NCBI GenBank assembly: GCA_002385265.1
Contig: DGDD01000301.1
Location: 673-7,110, forward strand
From: Chitinophagaceae bacterium UBA3961
GTDB taxonomy: Bacteria > Bacteroidota > Bacteroidia > Chitinophagales > Chitinophagaceae
DNA: 6,438 nt
Direction of reading: 5' to 3'
In this document: piece after piece, positions 6,321 to 6,438 of the stretch
Layout: every line of letters begins with the position of its first letter
Position numbering within the stretch: the first letter of the stretch is position 1
Notes under the pieces: model-generated
Databases searched by the model: none
Told to the model about the DNA's origin: nothing
Seen by the model: only the letters and a program-made list of their open reading frames with translations
Position numbers and translations under genes: made by a program

Positions 6321-6438
6321 ATGAAAAAGGTACTAACAGTTGCATTGCTTTTGGCAACTTTTACAGCGAGGCGCCCAGAAATCCGAACCAAATTGGAAAT
6401 AACTCAATGCCCGCCCTACCCTCAATGGGTTAAAAGCC
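6321..6438 (+). CDS. 5' end of a second secreted protein, probably GH27-type alpha-galactosidase (3' truncated, frameshifted)
   Basis: The ATG at 6321 starts a clear signal peptide, MKKVLTVALLLATFTA. After base 6368 the reading frame as given becomes implausible (RRPEIRTKLEI...). Removing one G at 6370-6371 yields ASAQKSEPNW, an ordinary A-Q cleavage site, and removing one A at 6397-6399 then yields NNSMPALPSMG up to base 6430. The P-x-MG ending is where GH27 enzymes have PPMGWNSWN, so a GH27-like alpha-galactosidase is the best guess; the final bases do not complete the motif. The gene lies 13 bases after the upstream hydrolase and is probably in its operon. The frameshifts look like errors at a contig end, though a real broken gene cannot be excluded. 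Confidence 0.55.
   Translation, partial: MKKVLTVALLLATFTARRPEIRTKLEITQCPPYPQWVKS

Noticed and set aside
1..6438. CRISPR array, tRNA, rRNA, transposase or phage genes
   Set aside because: I saw no regularly spaced repeats, no cloverleaf or rRNA-like segments, and no mobile-element proteins.

Overview
The window looks like a chromosomal piece from a member of the Bacteroidota, probably near the Chitinophagaceae. This is inferred from protein style (a long LspA with the insertion usual in this phylum, secreted proteins starting MKK/MKN with an A-Q cleavage region), from a promoter of the Bacteroidota TTTG/TAnnTTTG type before lspA, from starts lacking clear Shine-Dalgarno sequences, and from moderate base composition. 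I see no mobile element, tRNA, rRNA or CRISPR array. The window reads like a whole contig, because both ends look damaged by sequencing or assembly error.

Left part (1-2669, plus strand) holds housekeeping genes: the 3' end of an alanine racemase gene (alr, in this phylum often the second half of a murF-alr fusion), then lspA (lipoprotein signal peptidase), then fumC (class II fumarase), closed by a textbook terminator with a TTCG loop. A weaker hairpin separates alr from lspA and is followed by a good promoter match.

Middle part (2670-2904) is a non-coding convergent zone. It holds a minus-strand terminator and a separate strong 14-bp hairpin with an A7 loop. A LacI-family regulator gene follows on the minus strand (2905-3930).

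Right part (3931-6438) is a regulated carbohydrate locus. The 217-base divergent region carries a LacI-type operator (12-bp near-palindrome with central CG), a second inverted repeat, a short palindrome and, 14 bases before the next gene, a complete intrinsic terminator. Downstream is a secreted 719-residue protein that resembles clan GH-D (GH27/GH36-like) glycoside hydrolases without being a clear member of either, followed 13 bases later by the 5' end of a second secreted protein that, once frameshifts are allowed for, reads like the start of a GH27-type alpha-galactosidase. The likely logic is a sugar-responsive LacI repressor controlling itself and a divergent two-gene (or longer) glycosidase operon, possibly with a second layer of control by transcription attenuation in the leader. 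The most interesting items are that leader terminator and the unassigned hydrolase.
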